A DNA stretch of 64,000 nt from Blastococcus sp. CPCC 205250 (GTDB lineage Bacteria; Actinomycetota; Actinomycetes; Mycobacteriales; Geodermatophilaceae), in NCBI RefSeq assembly GCF_019799925.1, contig NZ_JABGCG010000001.1:248001-312000 (forward strand), read 5' to 3'. The stretch's first letter is position 1. The number at the start of each line of letters is the position of its first letter. The notes under the pieces were generated by a model that was not told the DNA's origin, made no database searches, and was given only the letters and a program-made list of their open reading frames with translations. This document shows, piece after piece, positions 63,872 to 64,000 of the stretch. The position numbers and the translations under genes were made by a program.

Positions 63872-64000
63872 TCAGGAGGCCGCGGGCTGCCTCCTGCGGC
63901 CGGCCCGGGGGAGGCCCTCGACGTCGGGCGCCTCGAAGCCGGGGCGGTGCAGGCCGCCGCGCACGCCGCGCAGGCCCAGCTGCATGACGAAGGCCAGCAC
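63872..64000 (-). CDS. flhB: C-terminal end of FlhB (5' part outside the window)
   Basis: The minus-strand frame is open from the right edge to TGA at 63872-63874. It reads VLAFVMQLGLRGVRGGLHRP at the start and ends RRQPAAS, 42 residues in all. The AxVLAFV-x-L block is typical of the C-terminus of FlhB, the switch protein of the flagellar export gate, and its position before flhA supports it. Only a short end is visible. Confidence 0.65.
   Translation of the reverse strand: MLAFVMQLGLRGVRGGLHRPGFEAPDVEGLPRAGRRRQPAAS

Overview
The window comes from a very GC-rich actinobacterium. Codon third positions are almost all G or C, GTG starts are common, and genes sit tightly packed with many ATGA/GTGA overlaps. 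The mycothiol enzyme Mca, a DivIC/DUF501/Ppx operon and type III flagellar-export genes occur together with large secreted PKD proteins. This suggests a motile soil or stone actinomycete of the Geodermatophilaceae type (Blastococcus, Geodermatophilus, Modestobacter); the family assignment is inference. I see no insertion sequence, prophage, CRISPR array or rRNA.

Layout. (1) 1-11332: three tandem paralogous genes for very large secreted proteins (the first cut by the left edge), with a beta-propeller-like head, LamG and PKD domains, and near-identical DNA blocks shared between copies. (2) 11539-16831 and 19729-21751: an exopolysaccharide or cell-wall glycopolymer locus, with a CDP-alcohol phosphatidyltransferase, GT4 glycosyltransferase, polysaccharide deacetylase, Wzx-like flippase and Wzy/O-antigen-ligase-like protein, then a Wzz-like protein fused to what looks like a dead BY-kinase, and a glycerol-3-phosphate-cytidylyltransferase-like protein. 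A cassette of XRE-cupin regulator, methyltransferase and FAD reductase plus a Lys-rich micro-protein lies between the two halves. (3) 21855-33424: housekeeping genes in an order close to Mycobacterium Rv1020-Rv1026: mfd, mazG, eno, divIC, DUF501, ppx, then a family-5-like uracil-DNA glycosylase, an unusual tRNA gene and a Bax-inhibitor-1 protein. (4) 33611-44279: thiolase and SGNH esterase, DUF2252, a VWA/MoxR-AAA pair, threonine dehydratase and an M3 peptidase. (5) 44402-53083: a small lipoprotein, RNHCP protein, greA, mca, small membrane proteins, a menaquinone-reductase-like flavoprotein, hemolysin III and a cis-prenyltransferase, again similar in order to Rv1080c-Rv1086. (6) 53136-57047: a PadR regulator with a drug-type ABC exporter, then a PIN-PhoH (phoH2) gene preceded by an overlapping 35-codon ORF. 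(7) 57157-64000: an AbiEi-type protein, then flagellar flhF, flhA and the end of flhB, all on the minus strand.

Points that stand out: a class I tRNA with a UAA anticodon; a small ORF overlapping the phoH2 start, in the position of mycobacterial phoAT; a dispersed nested-palindrome repeat (three copies); two P-loop proteins (FlhF and the Wzz fusion) whose Walker A motif is destroyed, FlhF also carrying about 360 residues of 9-residue Ala/Glu repeats; and recurrent TAnnnT hexamers 6-7 nt before start codons, suggesting leaderless transcripts.

All positions and residues were read by eye. Family names rest on recognised motifs and no database search was run.
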